Source: Oscillospiraceae bacterium | GTDB lineage: Bacteria; Bacillota; Clostridia; UBA1381; UBA9506 | Length of the DNA stretch: 64,000 bases | Direction: 5' to 3' | Assembly: GCA_015068905.1 (NCBI GenBank) | Contig: SVJQ01000002.1 | Span: forward strand, 62,001-126,000 | In this document: positions 34,812 through 40,781 of the stretch, piece after piece | How the letters are laid out: the number at the start of each line of letters is the position of its first letter | How positions within the stretch are numbered: position 1 is the stretch's first letter | Position numbers and translations under genes: made by a program | The notes under the pieces: model-generated | The model's database searches: none | Seen by the model: only the letters and a program-made list of their open reading frames with translations | What the model was told of the DNA's origin: nothing

Positions 34812-34951
34812 CCCCTTTACTGTAATGCCGACGCAGAGTATCTCTCCAGGCGCACCAAAAAACAACTCAGCCGTTAGGTTGGGTTGTTTTTTTATGCCTG
34901 TGGGAGTGAGAACGCCCGTCTTTTCGCAAGAATACAGAGTTCCCTATCGAT

Positions 34952-35173
34952 TTATTCCTTGTTTTTCAATCTTTTTTTCGCTTCTTCAACACTTTCCCCA
35001 TCGCGGGTTAAATACCGGTCAACAAAGGCGTCTTCAATTCTTTCATATCCCTCTACAACGGTCTTTTCAACCTTTTTATAACCGCCGACAACCGCATTTT
35101 CTATTTTCTCATATCCTTTGGTTACATTGTCCGCAACGTTTTCAACACTCTTTACCACTTTTGATTTTGCCAT
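34952..35173 (-). CDS. Small 73-residue helical protein, function unknown
   Basis: A lysine/glutamate-rich amphipathic protein with three diverged repeats of a VxxGYxKIExxVVxGY-type unit (about 17-27, 28-39, 40-50) and ending in LTRDGESVEEAKKRLKNKE. GGAGG is 9 nt from the ATG. It overlaps the upstream membrane-protein gene by 32 bp, so the two are coupled. Similar short proteins are frequent in Clostridia, but I know no function; a membrane- or DNA-associated coiled-coil role is only a guess. Confidence 0.75.
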   Translation of the reverse strand: MAKSKVVKSVENVADNVTKGYEKIENAVVGGYKKVEKTVVEGYERIEDAFVDRYLTRDGESVEEAKKRLKNKE

Positions 35174-35747
35174 TTTTTCTGCCTCCTAATACTAAATTTA
35201 AACCAATACCAATCACAACAATACACATACCGATGCCACTTAAGGTATTCATCAGCATGATATCCCCGGGTGCCATGCCGTCAAAGGTCACGAGCATTGA
35301 CCTTTGCAGAGAATAGATAGAAACAACGCTGTCTGTAACGGCAATACTCCGTAAGGTTTTTTTATACGGTCTTTGGCTTTTTCTTGATTTAACAAAGCCG
35401 ATAATCGCAAGAGTTATCTTTGTAAAAGCATACAGAGCGATTGTAATCATAACAATTTCGTGGTACTTTGTTGCCCCTTCCTGCCCCACCGTTAGTTGCA
35501 CAATAAAGCATAAAATAAGCGACAGAACAAAAATCATCGCACCAATAAATTTCATAATAAAAAACTCATTTTTCCTGTCTTTTCTGGCAAACGTGATAAC
35601 AGAAACACGCATAATGCTTAAAATCATGTAATAGCCACCCATTGTTAAAAACCATATAGAGTGGGAGGTGAGTCCAAGGATGCAGTTATAGACCGCAAAT
35701 ATCAGATTAAAAGAAAACCTTAAAACCTCTTTGTGTCCTGCGTTCAT
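35142..35747 (-). CDS. Polytopic membrane protein of unknown function
   Basis: A 201-residue protein with five to six hydrophobic segments (for example about 12-30, 33-50, 65-87, 98-118, 160-185). No motif or family is recognised. It starts 1 bp after the stop of the next membrane protein gene and overlaps the small helical protein gene, forming a three-gene leftward operon divergent from a TetR regulator, which probably represses it. Confidence 0.7.
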   Translation of the reverse strand: MNAGHKEVLRFSFNLIFAVYNCILGLTSHSIWFLTMGGYYMILSIMRVSVITFARKDRKNEFFIMKFIGAMIFVLSLILCFIVQLTVGQEGATKYHEIVMITIALYAFTKITLAIIGFVKSRKSQRPYKKTLRSIAVTDSVVSIYSLQRSMLVTFDGMAPGDIMLMNTLSGIGMCIVVIGIGLNLVLGGRKNGKIKSGKEC

Positions 35748-35748
35748 C

Positions 35749-36117
35749 TTACTTAATGCCTTTAATAATAGGTATGAAGGAGAGTAACATCAAAATACCC
35801 ACTAAGCCAACAATGGTTCCGATTACAAACTGACCCCAAACCATGCACAGGCACATACCCGCACCGAGAATCAGCGCGGCAAGAATGCCATAAATTGTGA
35901 GTCCTACAACTCTACCCTTTAACTTGATGGGAGCTTTGTGTTCCATTTTTCTCCACACAATCAGGGTGATAAGCCCTAAAACAATACCAATGACGCCAAG
36001 CACAATCCCCGGCTTAAAGGCATTCCACTCCGGAAGTAGTGCCATGCACATACCCAAAGCAAAAAATACCGCCGACACCGTTCCTAACATCATTGCCACA
36101 AAACTACTCTTTTTCAT
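35749..36117 (-). CDS. Small four-helix membrane protein of unknown function
   Basis: A 122-residue protein with four predicted membrane helices in two pairs (about 8-28, 35-52, 70-90, 95-117). GGAGG is 8 nt from the ATG. It is the first gene after the divergent promoter region that holds two TetR-type operators. Small four-helix proteins controlled by TetR can be drug- or lipid-related, but there is no SMR-type signature (no conserved early membrane glutamate), so I leave it unassigned. Confidence 0.7.
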   Translation of the reverse strand: MKKSSFVAMMLGTVSAVFFALGMCMALLPEWNAFKPGIVLGVIGIVLGLITLIVWRKMEHKAPIKLKGRVVGLTIYGILAALILGAGMCLCMVWGQFVIGTIVGLVGILMLLSFIPIIKGIK

Positions 36118-36150
36118 AAGATAATACCTCCATTTTTTAATTTTATTAAA

Positions 36151-36162
36151 CCGACACTTGTC
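36151..36162. promoter_or_regulatory. TetR operator site 1
   Basis: CCGACACTTGTC; its reverse complement GACAAGTGTCGG matches the core of site 2 (AACAAGTGTTGG). It overlaps the -35 of the TetR promoter. Confidence 0.65.
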
Positions 36163-36186
36163 TTTTTAATACAAATATAGTATAAT
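36158..36186 (+). promoter_or_regulatory. Promoter of the TetR-family gene
   Basis: TTGTCT, 17 nt, TATAAT reading toward the regulator. Operator site 1 covers its -35 and site 2 lies 31 bp past the -10, which suggests autoregulation. Confidence 0.7.
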
Positions 36187-36207
36187 ATACAAAAATCGGA
36201 AATTCAA
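36179..36207 (-). promoter_or_regulatory. Promoter of the divergent membrane-protein operon
   Basis: TTGAAT, 17 nt, TATACT on the minus strand. Its -10 overlaps that of the TetR promoter, so the two polymerases compete, and operator 2 sits just upstream of its -35. Confidence 0.6.
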
Positions 36208-36216
36208 TCACCAATT

Positions 36217-36234
36217 TTCCAACAAGTGTTGGAA
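36217..36234. promoter_or_regulatory. TetR operator site 2
   Basis: A perfect 18-bp dyad, TTCCAACAAGTGTTGGAA (8-bp half sites around AG), between the regulator promoter and its ribosome site. Confidence 0.75.
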
Positions 36235-36253
36235 TAATAAAAAGAGGTACTGT

Positions 36254-36760
36254 ATGAATATAAAAAACAACCGAAGAAAACGGGAGTCCATTGAAAAAAT
36301 TGAAAAATCTTTTATTAATATGATTCAGACTAAGGAAATCAGCCAGATTACCGTTACCGATATCTGCAAGGATACAGGTCTTAACAGAAGCACATTTTAT
36401 GCAAATTTTCTCGATATATACGATTTGACTGATAAAGTCCGCGAAAAATTAGAAAGTGATTTCAGCGAGCATTTTAAAGAAAAAGAACAGCAAAACTCTC
36501 TCGCCATGTTCAGGCACATTTACAATAACCAGATTTTTTATAAAACCTATTTCAAGCTTGGATATGAAGAAAAAAATGCTGTGCTTACCTATGATACTGA
36601 CTTAGCGGAAAAATATTTTGAAAACAAAAACCTGAAATATCATATTGAATTTTTCAGAAACGGGTTAAACGCCATCATAAAATTGTGGCTTGCCGGCGGC
36701 TGCAAAGAAACCCCCGAAGAAATGGATGCTATACTAAAAGCAGAGTACAAAGGCAGATAA
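36254..36760 (+). CDS. TetR/AcrR-family transcriptional regulator
   Basis: A 168-residue repressor. The N-terminal helix-turn-helix (about 10-55) reads ISQITVTDICKDTGLNRSTFYANF, the TetR signature; the C-terminal ligand domain resembles the short TetR_C group with the sequence FFRNGLNAIIKLWLAGGCKETPEEM, typical of DhaS-type proteins. It is divergent from the three-gene membrane operon with two matching dyads between. The ligand is unknown. Confidence 0.88.
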   Translation: MNIKNNRRKRESIEKIEKSFINMIQTKEISQITVTDICKDTGLNRSTFYANFLDIYDLTDKVREKLESDFSEHFKEKEQQNSLAMFRHIYNNQIFYKTYFKLGYEEKNAVLTYDTDLAEKYFENKNLKYHIEFFRNGLNAIIKLWLAGGCKETPEEMDAILKAEYKGR

Positions 36761-36786
36761 GCCTTAATGTATAAATAAAAAGAAAA

Positions 36787-36819
36787 AACAACTCAGCCGT
36801 CAGGTTGGGTTGTGTTTTT
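36787..36819 (+). terminator. Terminator of the TetR gene, same module as in the tRNA cassettes
   Basis: AACAACTCAGCC, loop GTCA, GGTTGGGTTGT then GTTTTTA. It differs from the cassette terminator by one loop base (GTTA to GTCA) and the T-run context, a striking similarity for two unrelated genes. Confidence 0.8.
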
Positions 36820-36854
36820 ATATAAGCATTTTTCAAAAAAATCAGAAATGCTTA

Positions 36855-36883
36855 TTGACACACAAAATATTGTTTGTTATAAT
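36855..36883 (+). promoter_or_regulatory. Consensus promoter of the sdpR-sdpI operon
   Basis: Perfect TTGACA, 17 nt, TATAAT. The operator palindrome starts immediately after the -10. Confidence 0.9.
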
Positions 36884-36907
36884 CTATTTAGATAAACATC
36901 TAAATAG
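36884..36907. promoter_or_regulatory. SdpR/ArsR-type operator
   Basis: Perfect inverted repeat with half sites CTATTTAGAT and ATCTAAATAG around AAAC, covering the transcription start. This placement fits autorepression by the first gene product. Confidence 0.8.
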
Positions 36908-36927
36908 AAAGGAGATTTTTAGCAATT

Positions 36928-37197
36928 ATGGGAATGAATGAGACACTAAAGGCTATCTCTGACCCTGCCCGCAGAGAAATTTTGCAACTTCTTAAAAGCG
37001 GCAAAAAATCTGCCGGCGAAATCGCCGATCACTTTAATTTAACCGGTGCCACGGTTTCGTACCATTTGACAAAGCTAAAAAATGCAGACCTGATTACAGA
37101 GCAAAAATATAAAAATTTTATTTACTATGAACTGAACGCTTCCGTGTTTGAAGAAGTGCTCACATGGATTTATAATTTAGGAGGAAATCAAAAATGA
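36928..37197 (+). CDS. sdpR: ArsR-family autorepressor, SdpR type
   Basis: An 89-residue winged-helix repressor (LKAISDPARREILQLLKSGKKSAGEIADHF, then TGATVSYHLTKLKNADLI recognition helix). It has no cysteine metal site, so it is not a metal sensor but of the SdpR autorepressor branch. It overlaps the SdpI-type gene by 4 bp (ATGA). In Bacillus SdpI senses the SdpC toxin and sequesters SdpR at the membrane, which induces the operon; the same loop is plausible here. No sdpABC toxin genes are in the window. The start could also be the ATG two codons on. Confidence 0.85.
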   Translation: MGMNETLKAISDPARREILQLLKSGKKSAGEIADHFNLTGATVSYHLTKLKNADLITEQKYKNFIYYELNASVFEEVLTWIYNLGGNQK

Positions 37198-37814
37198 AAT
37201 TTATGAAATGGAAAATACTCATTATTACCTGCCTGGTTTGTTTGTTGCCAATCTTACTGGGGCTTGCCCTGTGGGATAGGCTGCCCGACACCATTGCCAT
37301 TCATTTTAACATTCACAACGAGCCTGACGGCTTTGCCTCAAAAGGCTTTGCGGTGTTTGGCCCGCCTGCACTCATGGCGCTGTTACAAATCATCTGCTGT
37401 ATAATCAATGACGTCAACGCCTACAAACACGGCAACCGCAAAAAGTTCGAAATGGCAACTAAATGGATTATCCCTGTTATGTCCGTTCTGTTGCAAATTG
37501 TAACCTTAGGCTACAGCCTTGGCTGGATGATAGACATAAGGAAAGTTGTTGCATTAATTGTGGGTGCAATATTCTTAGTCATTGGCAACTATCTCCCCAA
37601 ATTTGACTACATTAAAAACTATAATATAGATGCCGAAAAGGCAAGAAAAATCAACCGGTTTATCGGCTATGAGTCAGTCGTTATGGGGCTATTGTTTATC
37701 ATAAGCATTTTTCTGCCGCCGATTTTTACCATCCTCTGCCTCTGGCTTTTAATTCCCTATGCCTTAATTTCTGTTATCTACGGCATCGTTGTTGGCACAA
37801 AGCCTGCAAAGTAA
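37194..37814 (+). CDS. sdpI: SdpI-family membrane protein (immunity/signal transducer type)
   Basis: A 206-residue protein with about six membrane helices. The N-terminal DUF1648 segment with LWDRLPDTIAIHFNIHNEPDGFASK and the later IGNYLPKF motif are the SdpI signature. Bacillus SdpI gives immunity to the SdpC toxin and inactivates SdpR. Coupled to the regulator gene, with one shared promoter and terminator. Without toxin genes nearby it may protect against foreign toxins or sense another membrane stress (inference). Confidence 0.85.
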   Translation: MKFMKWKILIITCLVCLLPILLGLALWDRLPDTIAIHFNIHNEPDGFASKGFAVFGPPALMALLQIICCIINDVNAYKHGNRKKFEMATKWIIPVMSVLLQIVTLGYSLGWMIDIRKVVALIVGAIFLVIGNYLPKFDYIKNYNIDAEKARKINRFIGYESVVMGLLFIISIFLPPIFTILCLWLLIPYALISVIYGIVVGTKPAK

Positions 37815-37820
37815 TAACAA

Positions 37821-37851
37821 AAAAGACTGTGGTTTTAAACCACAGTCTTTT
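37821..37851. terminator. Bidirectional terminator between sdpI and citrate synthase
   Basis: AAAAGACTGTGG and CCACAGTCTTTT form a 12-bp stem with a TTTTAAA loop, flanked by T on the right and A on the left. Confidence 0.9.
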
Positions 37852-37852
37852 T

Positions 37853-39208
37853 TTATCTTTCATCAATTGATGTATAGCCCTGTTTTTCACAAACACTCTT
37901 ATATGCCGGACGGATAATTTTGCCGCCGTAGAGAGTTTCCTCAATTCGGTGTGCACACCAGCCTACCATACGGGCAATGGCAAACATAGGTGTATACAGT
38001 TCCGGCGGAATGTTCAGCATTTTGTATACAAAGCCGGAATACAAATCCACATTTGCACACATCAGCTTAGGACCGCGGACTCTTGCAAAAATCTCCGGTG
38101 TCAGCTCTTCAATCATGCAATAAAGACCAAATTCGTCCTCGTTGCCGGTAACAGCAGCAAGCTCTGCTGCCTTTTTCTTCAAAAGAACGGCACGGGGGTC
38201 TGACTTTGTATAAATGGCATGACCCATACCATAAATCAAACCGGAGTGGTCATAGGTTTCTTTCTTCAGGGTCTTTTCTATGTATGCCGCCACCTGATCA
38301 GCATCACGAATGTCTTCAATATTTGCTTTAAAGTCATCAATCATGCCCATGACCTTGCGGTTAGCACCACCGTGACGAGGACCCTTTAAAGAGCCGATAG
38401 CCGCCGCAATGGCAGAATAGGTATCACTGCCGGAGGAGGAAACAACACGGGTTGTAAAGGCAGAGTTATTACCGCCGCCATGTTCCGCGTGCAGTATGAG
38501 TGCCAGGTCTAAAATCTCAGCCTCAAGCTCTGTGTACTGATTATCCGGACGAATCATATACAAAAAGTTCTCCGCCGTGGAAAGCTCCGGTTGCGGATGA
38601 TGGATATACAGGCTTTTGCCGTCATAAAAATGAAGCTTTGACTGATACGCATAGGCAACCATGGTCGGTACACGCGCCACCAGAATCATTGCCTGACGAA
38701 TCATATTTGAAAGGCTTGTATCGTCCGGGTTAGGATCATAAGAATAGGTAGACAGCACCGCACGGGCAAGCTTATTCATAATATCAGGGCTGGGGCAGCG
38801 CATAATGATATCCTCGCGGAAGTCAAAAGGCACCGGCCGAAGTTCAGCCAAAAGCTCATTAAACTGCTTAAGCTCCTCTTTGGTAGGAAGCTTGCCAAAC
38901 AGAATCAAGTAGCAAACTTCTTCATACCCAAAGCGCTTTTCACGCTCACAGGCAGCAACAATTTCAGTTACGTTAATGCCACGATATCTGAGGCGACCTT
39001 CATCTGCCACCTTTTCATCGTCAGACACGCTGTAACCGTGAACGTTACCAATATTGGTCAGACCTGCCAAAACACCGGTACCGTCGCTGTTTCTGAGACC
39101 ACGCTTAACCTTATCATTCTTCGCCTTTTCGGGAGGAATTTGTGCATTTGTTAAAAGTATCTCCTGAAAGCTATCTAATGTTTCCTGAAAAAGTTTGTTG
39201 TTTTCCAT
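37853..39208 (-). CDS. gltA: Citrate synthase
   Basis: A 451-residue enzyme condensing oxaloacetate and acetyl-CoA. Catalytic regions visible are LILHAEHGGGNNSAF (first His), LKGPRHGGANRKV (second His) and GMGHAIYTKSDPRA (third His region) with the Asp in the downstream segment; ADEGRLRYRG is the common citrate-synthase start motif. The length fits the clostridial type. I start at 39208 with GGTGGTG upstream; a frame open 84 codons further runs through the promoter and operator. Monocistronic; likely feeds glutamate synthesis in an anaerobe with an incomplete TCA cycle (inference). Confidence 0.93.
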   Translation of the reverse strand: MENNKLFQETLDSFQEILLTNAQIPPEKAKNDKVKRGLRNSDGTGVLAGLTNIGNVHGYSVSDDEKVADEGRLRYRGINVTEIVAACEREKRFGYEEVCYLILFGKLPTKEELKQFNELLAELRPVPFDFREDIIMRCPSPDIMNKLARAVLSTYSYDPNPDDTSLSNMIRQAMILVARVPTMVAYAYQSKLHFYDGKSLYIHHPQPELSTAENFLYMIRPDNQYTELEAEILDLALILHAEHGGGNNSAFTTRVVSSSGSDTYSAIAAAIGSLKGPRHGGANRKVMGMIDDFKANIEDIRDADQVAAYIEKTLKKETYDHSGLIYGMGHAIYTKSDPRAVLLKKKAAELAAVTGNEDEFGLYCMIEELTPEIFARVRGPKLMCANVDLYSGFVYKMLNIPPELYTPMFAIARMVGWCAHRIEETLYGGKIIRPAYKSVCEKQGYTSIDER

Positions 39209-39228
39209 TTCTTCACCACCTATATCTA

Positions 39229-39244
39229 TCACACACGAGTGTGA
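39229..39244. promoter_or_regulatory. Palindromic operator at the citrate synthase start site
   Basis: TCACACACGAGTGTGA, 6-bp half sites around ACGA, starting about 7 bp past the -10, so a bound protein would block initiation. The binding protein is unknown. Confidence 0.55.
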
Positions 39245-39250
39245 ACATTT

Positions 39251-39279
39251 ATTATAAACCAAAACGGAAAAAAAGTCAA
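39251..39279 (-). promoter_or_regulatory. Promoter of citrate synthase
   Basis: TTGACT, 17 nt, TATAAT on the minus strand, 42 bp upstream of the ATG. Confidence 0.85.
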
Positions 39280-39344
39280 GCCGGAAAGACTTTTTTGATT
39301 TTCTTCCGTAGCAGCTCTTCCATTTAATGTGCGCCGCCAATTTC

Positions 39345-39373
39345 TTGACACCTGCCAAAAGGTGTGGTATTAT
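39345..39373 (+). promoter_or_regulatory. Promoter of the sugar-kinase cluster, with a long leader
   Basis: TTGACA, 17 nt, TATTAT. About 180 nt separate the likely start point from the first gene. Just after the -10 is an inverted repeat with CCAAC and GTTGG arms (CAACT/AGTTG inner arms) that may be an operator, and further hairpins (GTTGTT/AACAAC) follow. No known riboswitch is recognised. Confidence 0.75.
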
Positions 39374-39563
39374 GTTTATATACCAACTTGTACGGATGAG
39401 TTGTTGGCAGCATTGATTGAACAACCCTGACGAGCAACACAAAACATATATTTTATCCATAAAAATATGTTTTATACATTTACAACATCTGTTGAAATTG
39501 ATATGATTTTAATAGAAAACAAATGTTTATTTTACTTTCTAATAAAAAATAAGGAGAAAGAAT

Positions 39564-40274
39564 ATGAAAAGAAAAATCAGAACCCCCTATTTTGAAATCG
39601 GAACCAAAAACTACATATACGGCGATACTGTTTTAGAGTACGCCTTAGCCGCTGATAAGGCTGCAGAGAAGTATGACATTGATGTTTTATTTATCTGCCC
39701 TGCTGTTGAAATCCGCCGGGTTGTTGAAAACACAAAGAACCTGATTGTGTTAGCACCTTATATGGACACCCTGCGCCCCGGTCGCGGTATGGCAGATATT
39801 CTGCCTGAAGCGTTAAAGGCAGCCGGTGCTGAAGGCGTTGTTGTGAACCATTGCGAAAAGCCTATGAGCCTGCCCCAGATTAAGGCAACCATTGACAGAG
39901 CAAACGAGCTTGATATGCTGGTGTTTGCCTGCGCTGACTCTGTTGCTGAAACCAAGGCAATCGCAGAACTGCACCCCGACATTATTAACCCCGAACCCTC
40001 CGAACTCATCGGTGGTACCGGCGGTGGTGTTTCTGATATGGGTTATGTTATGGAAGTTATCCGTGAAATCAGAAAAATTGACCCCAACATTTTAATTGAA
40101 CAGGCTGCCGGCATTACCAACGGTCAGCAGGTGTATGACTTTATTATGGCAGGTTCTGAAGCAGCCGGTGCCGCTTCCGGCATTATGAATGCTGAAGACC
40201 CCATTGCTATGATTGACGAAATGATTGCAGCAACAAGACGTGCTGCTGACGATTTAAAGAAAAAGAACGCATAA
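39564..40274 (+). CDS. Triose-phosphate isomerase-like TIM-barrel protein (archaeal-TIM-like)
   Basis: A 236-residue TIM barrel. The segment NPEPSELIGGTGGG resembles the EPPELIGTG catalytic-glutamate region of archaeal-type triose-phosphate isomerase, VVVNHCEKPMS resembles its histidine region, and GSEAAGAASGIM is the phosphate-binding end. It is clearly not the main bacterial TpiA by sequence. Such paralogs sit in sugar-catabolic clusters, where they isomerise short phosphorylated ketoses/aldoses (as in tetritol pathways). It is the first gene of the cluster with YjbQ and an FGGY kinase, so a phosphorylated-sugar isomerase is likely. Confidence 0.75.
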   Translation: MKRKIRTPYFEIGTKNYIYGDTVLEYALAADKAAEKYDIDVLFICPAVEIRRVVENTKNLIVLAPYMDTLRPGRGMADILPEALKAAGAEGVVVNHCEKPMSLPQIKATIDRANELDMLVFACADSVAETKAIAELHPDIINPEPSELIGGTGGGVSDMGYVMEVIREIRKIDPNILIEQAAGITNGQQVYDFIMAGSEAAGAASGIMNAEDPIAMIDEMIAATRRAADDLKKKNA

Positions 40275-40286
40275 GGAGAGAATTAA

Positions 40287-40781
40287 ATGGTATACAGAGA
40301 ATCTTTTAAAGTACAGTCAAGAGACAGAGCGATTTCATTCCACGATGTAACTGCCAAGGCAAGAGAAATCGTGAAAAAGTCCGGCATTAAAGAAGGCATT
40401 TGTGTGGTATATTCTCACCACACCACCTGCTGTGTTATCACACAGGAATGCGCTTTTGATATGTCTATGACAGGTTTAGAGACCCTGCAGCAGGACTTGG
40501 TTAACGTGATGGATAAAATGGTACCCGAATGCAAGTATGAGGGAATGTATCTCCATCCGGGCCCGAAAGCTTTGAAGTTTGCCGAAGAGCATGATGAAGA
40601 TGCATGGGGTTGCCACAATACCGATGCACACCTGCGTTCTTCCATCATTGGCAGAAGCGAAACCATCGTCATTGAAGATGGTGAAATGGACTTAGGTGAA
40701 TTTGGTTTTATTCACTTTATCGACTTTGACAACACCCGCGCAAGACAGAGAACCGTTCAGGTTATGGTTATGGGTGAATGA
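40287..40781 (+). CDS. YjbQ/UPF0047-family protein
   Basis: A 164-residue protein of the YjbQ fold. VVYSHHTTCCVITQE and NTDAHLRSSIIGRSE are the two conserved family blocks with the histidines that form the active-site pocket. Members have been reported with weak thiamine-phosphate synthase activity, but their true role is open. It is about 25 residues longer than the common 135-140. Located 12 bp after the isomerase-like gene and overlapping the kinase gene, it appears to have a role in this sugar cluster. Confidence 0.82.
   Translation: MVYRESFKVQSRDRAISFHDVTAKAREIVKKSGIKEGICVVYSHHTTCCVITQECAFDMSMTGLETLQQDLVNVMDKMVPECKYEGMYLHPGPKALKFAEEHDEDAWGCHNTDAHLRSSIIGRSETIVIEDGEMDLGEFGFIHFIDFDNTRARQRTVQVMVMGE

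Larger units (their letters stand above)
34218..34857 (+). repeat. Cassette unit 4 (640 bp, composite)
   Basis: Its first 77 bp (to 34294) match units 2-3 and its last 34 bp (34824-34857) match the common right end, but the interior is replaced. It holds a diverged cassette (34295-34511), an AT-rich stretch and three strong hairpins (34720-34809). Confidence 0.8.
33624..34913 (+). repeat. Tandem array of tRNA-Arg 3'-end cassettes
   Basis: The 18-nt tRNA 3' end occurs at 33624, 33816, 34008, 34200 and 34840, that is at three exact 192-bp steps and one 640-bp step. Each copy is followed by the same terminator, and in full units by a GC-rich hairpin (GCAGCCC/GGGCTGC or variant) and a two-stem hairpin ending GAAACAAT, then GCCGACGCAGAGT and the next tRNA end. 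A sixth left end stops at 34913. The short reading frames inside contain the tRNA end and terminator and are not convincing genes. The whole stretch from 33642 to 34951 has no gene that I accept. Confidence 0.9.

Noticed and set aside
37853..39460. A 535-residue version of citrate synthase starting at 39460
   Set aside because: The extra 84 codons cover the promoter and operator and have no family similarity; the ATG at 39208 has its own ribosome site.
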